DNA from: Acidimicrobiia bacterium
GTDB taxonomy: Bacteria; Actinomycetota; Acidimicrobiia; Acidimicrobiales; Bin134
Assembly (NCBI GenBank): GCA_022827405.1
Contig: JAJDTA010000196.1
Coordinates: forward strand, 1 to 64,000
DNA: 64,000 nt
Reading direction: 5' to 3'
A program made the position numbers and the translations under genes. Positions 17,114-25,806 of this stretch are shown piece by piece. Under the pieces are notes generated by a model. That model was not told where the DNA came from, ran no database searches, and worked only from the letters and a program-made list of their open reading frames with translations. Position 1 is the stretch's first letter; every line of letters begins with the position of its first letter.

Positions 17114-18509
17114 GGGAGTTGCTGAGGGTCCAGTATGCACCTCGGCCGTGGCCCTCGACGCGGACAAGACCGAGTTCGCGCAATCGCGCGAGCGCCCCTC
17201 GTGCCGCAGAATCGCTGATTCCTGCCTGGGCTGCGAGGTCTCCACGCCCCACAGGACCGTTCGCAAGTCGGGCCAGCATGGTGGCCTCTGGATCGCTAAT
17301 CACGAGAACTGATCCGTCGGGTGCCAGCCATTTACCCTGTCGCGGCACACTGCACGTCACCGATGCACCGGTTGTCGTGAATACCGGCCGACCCAATCCG
17401 GCTTCTGAACATATCCTCGCCATTCGAAGGGTTCCTGACCCGAGTTGCTCGACGATGCCGCGTCGGTACAGACAGCCCATCATGTTCGGATTCCACGGGT
17501 GCGAGCCGTGATTCACATATAGGTCGGAGGGCGTGAGCCCAAAAGGAAGTCCACCAGGAGACAGCACTTCCAGCCGGTCGGAGAACACCCGCACCTGAAC
17601 CAGTCCGGCTGTTGCGTAGTTGCGATGGCTGAAGGCGTTGGCCAGAGCTTCCCGTATAACCGCAGACGGGATCTCCAGACCTGCCCCGGCTTGGAGACCG
17701 CCATTAATGCGTACGGGGTGGTGCAGGTGATCTTCGCAGAATGACATTGCCCTTCTAAGTGAGGTGAAGACGTTGTCCACAATAAGAAGGTCGTCGCGGA
17801 ATTCCTCGCCGATTTGAGTGTCAGTCACCGCCACTAGCCGGCATCCCAGCGTTGGGAAGTGGCTCCCGAATGCCTCAGGGCGACCAAACAGGGCAACAGC
17901 AGCCCGATTCGGGTTGTTGTCACGATCAAGCAGGTTCATGGCTCGAAGAACATCGACAACCGAGGCATTGGTATCAAAATTGCCACGCCCAGCGGTGATG
18001 GCTTCGTCTCGAAAGGCGCGGACCTCGACCTCGTCAATGGCATCGAAACCGCGTTGGGAATCTGCGGTCTCCCACCGGTCCCACCCGTGGGCTCGCTCGA
18101 GAACGAGCGAAAGTTGTATTTCGTCGGGCATTTCAACCGTTGACGCCCCTGATCGCTGGTAGTAGCGGCCCTTGTAGGAATAAGGCTTGCTCGCGCCGAC
18201 GCCGACGGTGACGACGAGAACCTCATGGTCCTCTCTATCGGGCACGGATATGCGCTCGATTGACGGTGGGTACCGGGGGTGGATTTCCTCGCATGCCTGG
18301 GTGATGTTCTCTAGTGTCCTGTCTGCCACGTTCTGACCAGTGACACGTCCGTCGGGATGCACTCCGAAGAGCACGCTGCCCCCTTGTCCATTGAGCATCG
18401 CCGACAAGGCTTTTGCAGCTGATTTTCGCTCACCTGTCGTCTTCTTGAACTCGACGGTCTCAGACTCGCCACCCTCAGCGAGGTCACAGATTTCGCCGAC
18501 GGTGGTCAC
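17097..18509 (-). CDS. Schlafen/AlbA_2-type DNA-binding domain with GHKL-type ATPase and wHTH
   Basis: EGGESETVEFKKT...SAMLNGQGGSVLFGVHPDGRVTGQ..., IREALANAFSHRNYATAGLVQVRVFSDRLEVLSPGGLP, C-terminal winged-helix-like segment. Confidence 0.88.
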   Translation of the reverse strand: MTTVGEICDLAEGGESETVEFKKTTGERKSAAKALSAMLNGQGGSVLFGVHPDGRVTGQNVADRTLENITQACEEIHPRYPPSIERISVPDREDHEVLVVTVGVGASKPYSYKGRYYQRSGASTVEMPDEIQLSLVLERAHGWDRWETADSQRGFDAIDEVEVRAFRDEAITAGRGNFDTNASVVDVLRAMNLLDRDNNPNRAAVALFGRPEAFGSHFPTLGCRLVAVTDTQIGEEFRDDLLIVDNVFTSLRRAMSFCEDHLHHPVRINGGLQAGAGLEIPSAVIREALANAFSHRNYATAGLVQVRVFSDRLEVLSPGGLPFGLTPSDLYVNHGSHPWNPNMMGCLYRRGIVEQLGSGTLRMARICSEAGLGRPVFTTTGASVTCSVPRQGKWLAPDGSVLVISDPEATMLARLANGPVGRGDLAAQAGISDSAARGALARLRELGLVRVEGHGRGAYWTLSNSLKERE

Positions 18510-18517
18510 GGCTTCAG

Positions 18518-18636
18518 TCTATTCCTGCTCTATTGGAGGGGATGTCTCAGCAAGCTGCATTCGGCTGACCTGGGACTTCGCGAGATAGCGAATTTTGGGT
18601 CCCGCTATTCGCGCTCTATTCTCGCTCTAATCGGGG
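18518..18636. promoter_or_regulatory. Iteron element B, upstream of the Schlafen-type gene
   Basis: TCTATTC-type cores at 18518, 18529 and 18604, 18615, 18626 (11-bp period). Inverted repeat GGGAC/GTCCC with inner TTCGC/GCGAA. Confidence 0.85.
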
Positions 18637-18663
18637 GCGGGTGGGATAGTTAGGATCGCAGGC

Positions 18664-19917
18664 ATGGTCACGAACCGGGGTTTGTTCGAGCGGGCGAAGC
18701 GGGTCATCCCCGGCGGGGTCAACTCACCGGTGCGCTCGTTTCGGTCGGTGGGAGGCACCCCGTACTTCGTGGCTCGGGCCGAGGGGCCCTACGTGTGGGA
18801 CGTGGAGGGGCGCCGCTACATCGACTACGTGCAGAGCTACGGCCCCGGCATCTTGGGCCATGCCCATCCGGCGGTGACCGAGGCAGTGGCCAAGGCCGCG
18901 GCCGACGGGACCAGCTACGGGGCGCCCACCGAGCGCGAGGTGCTGCTGGCCGAGCTGCTGTGCGACCGGGTGCCGGGCATGGACTGGACCCGGCTCACCT
19001 CTAGCGGCACCGAGGCGGCCATGGCCGCCATACGCCTGGCTCGGGGGGCCACTGGCCGCACAAAGATCATCAAGTTCGCCGGCTGTTACCACGGCCACAG
19101 CGACGCGCTGTTGGCCGCGGGAGGAAGCGGGGTGGCCAACCAGGGGCTGGCCGACTCGGCAGGGGTTACTCCCGGAGCGGTGGCCGACACCGTGGTGGCG
19201 CCCTACAACCAGATCCCCGCGGTGGACGAAGACGTGGCCGCGGTGGTGGTAGAGCCGGTGGCGGCCAACATGGGGGTGGTGGCCCCGGTACCTGGTTTTC
19301 TGGAGGGGCTGCGGGCGGCCTGCGACCAGGCAGGTGCCCTGCTGGTGTTCGACGAGGTCATCACCGGCTTCCGCTTGGCTCCCGGCGGGGCCACCGAGTG
19401 GTTCGGCGTGACCCCCGACATTTGGTGCTTCGGCAAGGTGGTGGGTGGCGGTCTGCCCATCGGGGTATTCGGCGGGGGAACCGATCTCATGGAGCATCTG
19501 GCTCCGCTGGGCGGCGTGTACCAGGCCGGCACCCTGTCGGGTAACCCGCTGGCCACCGCGGCCGGCTTGGCCACCCTGGAACAGCTCACCCCTGACGCCT
19601 ACCGCACGCTGGCCGACACGGCGACCCGACTGGCCGACGGCATGGCCGCGGCCGCCACCGCCGCGGGGGCGGTCTGCACCGTGCCCCGGGTGGGGTCACT
19701 GTTAGGGGTGTTCTTCTGCGACGAAGCTCCCACCGACTTCGACCAAGCCAAGGCCGCGGCTGAAAACGGCGTCTACCCCCGGGTGTTCCACGCCCTCCTC
19801 GAATCCGGCGTGGCCTTCGCCCCCGGCCCCTACGAGGCTCTGTTCCCCAGCTTGGCCCACACCGACGACCACGTCGACACCACGGTGGACGCCTTCGCCG
19901 CTGCTGTGGAGCAGTAG
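18664..19917 (+). CDS. hemL: Glutamate-1-semialdehyde 2,1-aminomutase
   Basis: RAKRVIPGGVNSPVRSFRSVGGTPYFV..., LLVFDEVITGFRLAPGGATEWFGVTPDIWCFGKVVGGGLPIG. Confidence 0.96.
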   Translation: MVTNRGLFERAKRVIPGGVNSPVRSFRSVGGTPYFVARAEGPYVWDVEGRRYIDYVQSYGPGILGHAHPAVTEAVAKAAADGTSYGAPTEREVLLAELLCDRVPGMDWTRLTSSGTEAAMAAIRLARGATGRTKIIKFAGCYHGHSDALLAAGGSGVANQGLADSAGVTPGAVADTVVAPYNQIPAVDEDVAAVVVEPVAANMGVVAPVPGFLEGLRAACDQAGALLVFDEVITGFRLAPGGATEWFGVTPDIWCFGKVVGGGLPIGVFGGGTDLMEHLAPLGGVYQAGTLSGNPLATAAGLATLEQLTPDAYRTLADTATRLADGMAAAATAAGAVCTVPRVGSLLGVFFCDEAPTDFDQAKAAAENGVYPRVFHALLESGVAFAPGPYEALFPSLAHTDDHVDTTVDAFAAAVEQ

Positions 19918-19987
19918 GAGGACGGCTCAGTCGCAAGGGCGACGCTGTCATTCACCCCTTCGCCGCCGCGTTACGGGAGTAGTCGGC

Positions 19988-21232
19988 CTACGGCGACGCC
20001 GCCATCGAGGCCCTCGCCGCCGCCTTGTAGATGTACTCGGCGGGACCGGGATCGTCGGGGTCCATGAGGTTGGCCATGATCCGCAGCGCCCACTCCATGG
20101 CCGGGCGCGACTGCATCCCGACCCGGGTGAGCTCCCGCAACAGCGCCGGTTTGCCGATCAATCGGGCGAACAGCCGGGCCACCCGAAAGTACGTCCCGTA
20201 GTTCTCCTCCAACAGCTCCGGGTACCGCCAGATGGCCCCTCCGTCGCCGGTGGCGATGGCCTCGGCCACCAAATCGGCAGCCATCTTCCCGGTCTCATAG
20301 GCGTAGTCGATGCCCTCGCCGTTGAACGGATTTACCGACCCGGCGGCATCTCCCACCACTAGGTAGTTCGGCCCCACTTTGGGGTTTACCGAGCCGGCCA
20401 TGGGTAGGCGCCCTCCCACCGGCTCCATGATCGGACGGTCGGGGTCGATTTCCCAGTAGGACGGCAGGGTGGCCGCGAACTCCCGCATCAAATGGGAGGT
20501 GTTCACCGAGGTGTAGTCGCGGAACGTGGATAACAGCCCCACGCCCACGTTCACGCATCCGTCGCCCAGCGGGAAGATCCAGCCGTAGCCGGGCAGCGAG
20601 TTGCCGTTGCGGTCCCGCATGTCCAGGGCGCTCTCGATCCAGGGAGTGTTGTGCAGCGGACTCTCGAAGTAGGTGCGAATGGCCATGCCCTGGGGGTAGG
20701 CCCGGTCGCGGGCGGTTCCCAGCGCTCGACCGAACCGGGAGTTGGCGCCGTCGGCCACCGCCACATAGCGGGCCCGGATCTGACCGGTGCTGCCGGTGGC
20801 CTTGTTAGCCACCTCTGCGCCGTCCAACAGCCCGTTGACCAGGATCGGTCGGGTTGCTTCGGTACCGAGGAGCAATTCAGCGCCGGCCGCCACTGCATGG
20901 TTGGCGACCATCTGGTCGAGCTCTCGTCGTCGCACCACATAGCCGTAGTCAGGGAACACCGGATGCTGCGGCCAGTCCAACTCCATCGTTCGCCGGTGGG
21001 CCACCGCCCGGAGGCCCCCGTAGCGGTGAAAGCGGGTGAGCTCTTCGCCCAGCCCCATGTCGTTGAGCGATTTGACCGCCCGGGGGGTCAGCCCGTCTCC
21101 GCAGGTCTTGTCGCGGGGGAACTGCTTGCGCTCCACCACCACCACGTCGAGGCCGTGTCGGGCCGCCCAGTAGGCGGTGGCTGCTCCCGCAGGACCGCCG
21201 CCCACCACCAGCAGGTCGCGACGAGGCGTCAT
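19988..21232 (-). CDS. Geranylgeranyl reductase family FAD-dependent oxidoreductase
   Basis: DLLVVGGGPAGAATAYWAARHGLDVVVVERKQFPRDKTCGDGLTPRAV. Confidence 0.9.
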   Translation of the reverse strand: MTPRRDLLVVGGGPAGAATAYWAARHGLDVVVVERKQFPRDKTCGDGLTPRAVKSLNDMGLGEELTRFHRYGGLRAVAHRRTMELDWPQHPVFPDYGYVVRRRELDQMVANHAVAAGAELLLGTEATRPILVNGLLDGAEVANKATGSTGQIRARYVAVADGANSRFGRALGTARDRAYPQGMAIRTYFESPLHNTPWIESALDMRDRNGNSLPGYGWIFPLGDGCVNVGVGLLSTFRDYTSVNTSHLMREFAATLPSYWEIDPDRPIMEPVGGRLPMAGSVNPKVGPNYLVVGDAAGSVNPFNGEGIDYAYETGKMAADLVAEAIATGDGGAIWRYPELLEENYGTYFRVARLFARLIGKPALLRELTRVGMQSRPAMEWALRIMANLMDPDDPGPAEYIYKAAARASMAASP

Positions 21233-21280
21233 CGAAAAGACTTGTGGCTACTCACGCCACCATTTTGCCCTGGGAGTGGA

Positions 21281-22105
21281 TCAGCCTGCTCCGATACCGG
21301 CGCTGGCCATCAGCCCGTTCAACGTTCCTGGGAAGGTCTGCCCGATGTCGAATTGATTGGGCAACACCCCCTCGGCCTCAAACAGCTCTTCGAGATCGTG
21401 CAGATCGACCTCGGCGGCCCCGCCCAGCTCGACTCGCTCGAAGTAGGTCACGGCCAGGATCTCCCGGGCGCTCAGATCTTCACCAAAGGCGGGCATCCCA
21501 TTGGCCGCGCCCAGTGACTCTTTATTGTTGTCGCCATACAGGGTGCCAGGCTGGGCGGGCGAGCCGTTGACAATCCAAATGACATGGTCTCGCCAGTCGC
21601 CGAACGTGTCCATGACCTCGCCACCGATCAAAGCCGGGCCGACACCGCCGCCCCCTTCGGCGCCGTGGCAGCCGGCGCACCCGCCGCTGCCCTCGTACAC
21701 CTCTCGGCCCAGAGCGATGATCTCGGTGTCCCGCTCGGGCGATTCCAGGGTTCCGGCGAAGATGATGGCCCAGAACGGCAAGAAGATCAGCACCGGCACG
21801 GCCCAGACGGGGATCTTCTTGCGGGTCAGTGCAGCCTGAATCCACGGCTTGACCGGCTCGGGCTGGGGTTCGGGCTCGGGATCTGGCTCGAGGTCGGGAA
21901 GCTCGGGCAGTGATGGTTCCGCGGCGGCCGCCGGGGCCTGGGTTTGGGCCACCGCAGGAGCAGCCGCAGTCTCCGATGGAGGAACCTCTGCCGCGGGCTC
22001 GTCGCCGGTGGTCGCGCCGAGGTCCTTGCGACGATCTCGCGATCGTTGCAGCAGATGCTCGGGTACTTCTACCAACGCTCCTCCGGTATGACTCCTAGCT
22101 GGCAC
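21281..22105 (-). CDS. Membrane-anchored c-type cytochrome
   Basis: GCAGCHGAEGGGG (CxxCH), one TM helix, Pro/Glu-rich linker, N-terminal VPEHLLQRSRDRR motif. Confidence 0.85.
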   Translation of the reverse strand: MPARSHTGGALVEVPEHLLQRSRDRRKDLGATTGDEPAAEVPPSETAAAPAVAQTQAPAAAAEPSLPELPDLEPDPEPEPQPEPVKPWIQAALTRKKIPVWAVPVLIFLPFWAIIFAGTLESPERDTEIIALGREVYEGSGGCAGCHGAEGGGGVGPALIGGEVMDTFGDWRDHVIWIVNGSPAQPGTLYGDNNKESLGAANGMPAFGEDLSAREILAVTYFERVELGGAAEVDLHDLEELFEAEGVLPNQFDIGQTFPGTLNGLMASAGIGAG

Positions 22106-22228
22106 CGCAGCCAGCCCCGTGCCACATTAGGCCCGCCCAACGCTAACGGCCTAACCAGCGCGAACAGTGAATTTGGGCCAATGCGACTGGGCATGAGTAG
22201 CAGCCAGTTTGATGTGTAGGAATACGGG

Positions 22229-22861
22229 GTGGGGCTACTACTATCAATCGCGAACCGCACCCACGAGGGGAGGATCGTGGCCGCTCAGAGGCCCATAGAC
22301 ATCGCCGTCACCAAGTTCTACATGGCCCTCGGAGGATGCTTCGTCCTCTATCTGGCGCTGTGGGCTTTCATCGCCGTCCACCAGTACGACGAGGGATTGG
22401 GTGCGCCGTACTTCAACGTGGCCCTCACCGCCTCCCTGGTGGTCTCCGTTCTGGGCATCGTGGGCTTCTTGGAATATGCCCGTCGCCGTCCGGTGGGCAA
22501 GTACCACACCTGGGGCGAGGCCATGTTCGCCGCCGCGGCTGTCTTCTTCCTTTTGTTCTGGATCTACGGCGTAGTGCCCCATCAGTGGCTGGTGTACGCC
22601 GACAGCGAGCTCGGCTGGCGAAAAGACCGACTGGTCGAGGGCTACTACGTGGGCAATCAGGGCATCATCTCCTGGGCCCTGCCGTTTGACCTTCCCTATC
22701 TGGTATTGCGCGATGTGATTGCGGTGGTGATCTACGGTTTGGCTTTGGCCGGAAACATTGCCGGCTGGATGGTGTGGCAGAACCGCGGCAAGACCGCTCC
22801 AGTTGAGGTGGAGAAGTCTGAATATGGACGACCGATTGTGAGAGAGGGGGCGAGTGTCTGA
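22229..22861 (+). CDS. Membrane protein of the quinol oxidoreductase cluster (function unknown)
   Basis: Several TM helices; directly followed by ferredoxin and cytochrome b genes. Confidence 0.7.
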   Translation: MGLLLSIANRTHEGRIVAAQRPIDIAVTKFYMALGGCFVLYLALWAFIAVHQYDEGLGAPYFNVALTASLVVSVLGIVGFLEYARRRPVGKYHTWGEAMFAAAAVFFLLFWIYGVVPHQWLVYADSELGWRKDRLVEGYYVGNQGIISWALPFDLPYLVLRDVIAVVIYGLALAGNIAGWMVWQNRGKTAPVEVEKSEYGRPIVREGASV

Positions 22862-23277
22862 TGGCTAGCAGTGATGCCAATCCCCCCATGCCGGAGTTCC
22901 GCGACGATTACGTGCTGGTCGAGGTGGACAACGACTACCTCCAGAGCAAGGTGAAGCCCAAGCAGTTCATCCACATCGATCAGTCTGAGTGCATCATGTG
23001 CGAGGGCTGCGTGGACATCTGCCCGTGGAAGTGCATCCACATGGTGGCGCCCGACGCGGTCGACCTGGCGGTAGGTGCCGAACAACCCGGCGTCGACCCC
23101 AGCGACCACGTGATCTTCACCATCGACGAGGACGCCTGCACCCGGTGCGCTTTGTGTGTGGACCGGTGTCCCACCGGGGTGATCACCTTGGGCCGGCTGG
23201 GCGATCCGGGAGGCGATGGCGACCCGCATCAGCGAATGACCAGCTACGGCTACGGCTACGGCATGCGGTTGGCCTAG
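22861..23277 (+). CDS. 2x[4Fe-4S] ferredoxin
   Basis: CIMCEGCVDICPWKC and CTRCALCVDRCP. Confidence 0.92.
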   Translation: MASSDANPPMPEFRDDYVLVEVDNDYLQSKVKPKQFIHIDQSECIMCEGCVDICPWKCIHMVAPDAVDLAVGAEQPGVDPSDHVIFTIDEDACTRCALCVDRCPTGVITLGRLGDPGGDGDPHQRMTSYGYGYGMRLA

Positions 23278-23319
23278 AACTAGTGCCCGGAACGGACTGA
23301 AAAGGACTCAGGGAGAAAA

Positions 23320-24105
23320 GTGGCAAAGCAGCCCAGACCACCGGCGAGCGAGCGGGCCAAGCAGTCCGCGAGCCAAATGATGAGCGATGTCCAGGGGTCG
23401 CAGGCCTGGTCATCGATCTTCCGTCCGGGGTCCATTTTCCGCAAGGGCTACAGCGACAGCCCCCGGAATCGCAGCTACGTGATCATGAACAGCGTTCTGT
23501 ACCACCTTCACCCGGTGAAGGTGAAGCGCCACGCCGTGAAGGTCAGCTACACCCTGTGCTTGGGCGGTCTCAGCTTCTTCTTGTTCATCCTGCTCACCGT
23601 GACCGGCATCTTCTTGATGTTCTTCTACCGACCCACCGCGGCCCAGGCCTGGGATGACATCTACATCCTCCAGACGTCGGTCGCCTTCGGGCTGTTGGTG
23701 CGCAACATGCATAGATGGGCCGCGCACCTCATGGTCATCACTGTTTTCTTGCACATGGCCCGGGTCTTCTATCACGGGGCCTACAAGCCGCCCCGAGAGT
23801 TCAACTGGGTCATCGGCGTCATCTTGTTGACCCTCACCCTGCTGCTGTCGTTCACCGGCTATCTGCTCCCCTGGGACCAGTTGGCCCTGTGGGCGGTGAC
23901 GGTGGGAACCAACATGATGGGCTTCACTCCGGTATTCGGCGATCAAGTGCGCTTTGTGCTGCTGGGCGGGGTGGAGATCGGCACCGACACGCTGTTGCGC
24001 TGGTACGTGCTCCATGTGCTGATGCTGCCCTTCGTGATCGTCATATTCATGGCTATCCACTTCTGGCGAGTGAGAAAGGACGGAGGTATTTCCGGGCCGC
24101 TCTAG
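23320..24105 (+). CDS. Cytochrome b, N-terminal (b6-like) subunit
   Basis: NMHRWAAHLMVITVFLHMARVFYHGAYKPPREFNW..., LSFTGYLLPWDQLALWAVTVG. Confidence 0.92.
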   Translation: MAKQPRPPASERAKQSASQMMSDVQGSQAWSSIFRPGSIFRKGYSDSPRNRSYVIMNSVLYHLHPVKVKRHAVKVSYTLCLGGLSFFLFILLTVTGIFLMFFYRPTAAQAWDDIYILQTSVAFGLLVRNMHRWAAHLMVITVFLHMARVFYHGAYKPPREFNWVIGVILLTLTLLLSFTGYLLPWDQLALWAVTVGTNMMGFTPVFGDQVRFVLLGGVEIGTDTLLRWYVLHVLMLPFVIVIFMAIHFWRVRKDGGISGPL

Positions 24106-24147
24106 AGGCGACGTCGCAACGACGCCTCTGGCCCGATCTGAAAGCCC

Positions 24148-24933
24148 ATGGCTGAAGTCCCCGAACACCTCCTGAAGCGAGCCCAAGAGGCCCGCGAGCG
24201 CGCCGAAGCCCAACAGGGCGGCGGCGGTGCCGCCGCGCCCGAATCCTCGGCTGATGCTGCTGGCGATGCCCCCGCTGAAGAGTCTGCGGGCGGTCCCAAG
24301 ATCCCCGATCACCTGCTCGACCGGTCTAAGTCGGCCCGCGATCAAGCCGCGGCCGGTGGCGGGGCCCAAGCGGCCGCCGCGGTGGCCACTGCTCCGATGC
24401 CCGCTGGTCCGGCCCAGCCCGAGCCCACCGGTCCGGGAGGCGGTACCCAGCGGCTGCTCACCGTGGTCAAGTCGGGCTCCATCCAAGATGTCAAGGCCAC
24501 CCCCACCGACAAGGTCCACGTGTGGCCCCACTTGCTGGTGGTGGAGTTCGTGGCCGCGCTCATCTTCACCGCCTTCACCCTGATCTTCTCGATCTTCGTG
24601 AACGCCCCGCTGTTGGAGCTGGCCAACTTCAACGAAACGCCCAATCCGTCCAAAGCCCCGTGGTACTTCCTCGGCCTCCAAGAGCTGCTCACCATGTTCC
24701 ACCCGATGGTGGCCGGGGTGACCATTCCCGGCATCGCTCTGTTCTTGCTGATACTTGCTCCCTACGTTGACCGCAATCCCAGCAAGAAGCCCGAAGATCG
24801 CAAATTCGCCATCTCGCTCATGACCATCCACCTGATGTTCTGGGCGATCCTGGTTCTTATCGGCTCATTCTTCCGAGGCCCCGGCTTCAACTTCGTCTTC
24901 CCGTGGGAAGTCGGCCTCTTCTTCGACTTGTAG
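24148..24933 (+). CDS. Cytochrome b, C-terminal (subunit IV-like) subunit
   Basis: DKVHVWPHLLVVEF..., NPSKAPWYFLGLQELLTMFHPMVAGV; two (V/I)P(E/D)HLL motifs in the N-terminus. Confidence 0.88.
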   Translation: MAEVPEHLLKRAQEARERAEAQQGGGGAAAPESSADAAGDAPAEESAGGPKIPDHLLDRSKSARDQAAAGGGAQAAAAVATAPMPAGPAQPEPTGPGGGTQRLLTVVKSGSIQDVKATPTDKVHVWPHLLVVEFVAALIFTAFTLIFSIFVNAPLLELANFNETPNPSKAPWYFLGLQELLTMFHPMVAGVTIPGIALFLLILAPYVDRNPSKKPEDRKFAISLMTIHLMFWAILVLIGSFFRGPGFNFVFPWEVGLFFDL

Positions 24934-24942
24934 GCACTGACT

Positions 24943-25806
24943 ATGGGCGTAGCACTCTCCATTGCCATACCTATCATCGTGGTTGCCGCGGTGATCGTGT
25001 TGGTGGGCGCGGCCCGGCGTCGGGAGTCCATGGCGGCCGAAGGTCGCTTGACTCGGGAGACCCGCCGACGGGACCGGGGACGGGTGGACATCGAAGATGC
25101 CCCCGACGCCCCCACGGGCCGGGACGTGGAGCGGGCCGCAGTGGTAGCTCGCCGGAGCGCGGGAACCGAGCTGGTGGAAGCAGCCGACGCGTCGGTGGAG
25201 GAGTGGACTCCCCCCGATCCCGATGCCATTGGGGTGAACCGCCGCCAATTCCTGAACCGCAGCACGGTGGCCATGATGGGCTTGGGCCTCAGCGGCTTCG
25301 GCGCGGCCTGCGTGGCGTTTCTATGGCCGCCGTTCGTCACCGGCTTCGGCGCCGATGTGAATGCCGGGCCGGTCGACAACGTCAAGCAGAAGATTCGGGA
25401 CGAGAACGGCTTTCTCTACCTGCCTGAGGGCCGCGCCTGGGTAACAGAGTACCCAGCGGCGGCTCTGCAAAAGGCCCAGGCCACCTACAGCGCCCCGGAG
25501 CTGGTCGGGATGGAAGCTGGTCTCGTTGCACTGTTCCAAAAGTGTCCTCATTTGGGGTGTCGGGTGCCGAATTGTTTGACCTCGCAGTGGTTCGAATGCC
25601 CCTGCCACGGGTCTCGGTACAACCAGGTGGGCGAGAAGCGAGGCGGGCCCGCGCCTCGGGGCATGGACCGATTCGCCATGTCGGTGAACGCCAAGGGGGA
25701 ATTCATCATTCGCACCGGCACCGTTATCCAGGGGCCGGCTATCGGGGTGAACACCACCGGCCAGGAGCCTGAAGGGCCGAGCTGTCTTGGGGGGGCATCG
25801 CACTGA
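24943..25806 (+). CDS. Rieske [2Fe-2S] protein
   Basis: CPHLGCRVP...CPCHGSRYNQVGEKRGGPAPRGMDRF. Confidence 0.93.
   Translation: MGVALSIAIPIIVVAAVIVLVGAARRRESMAAEGRLTRETRRRDRGRVDIEDAPDAPTGRDVERAAVVARRSAGTELVEAADASVEEWTPPDPDAIGVNRRQFLNRSTVAMMGLGLSGFGAACVAFLWPPFVTGFGADVNAGPVDNVKQKIRDENGFLYLPEGRAWVTEYPAAALQKAQATYSAPELVGMEAGLVALFQKCPHLGCRVPNCLTSQWFECPCHGSRYNQVGEKRGGPAPRGMDRFAMSVNAKGEFIIRTGTVIQGPAIGVNTTGQEPEGPSCLGGASH

Noticed and set aside
23410-24831. 473-aa minus-strand ORF opposite the cytochrome b genes
   Set aside because: His/Gln/Gly-rich antisense reading of conserved, well-supported plus-strand genes; typical high-GC shadow ORF.
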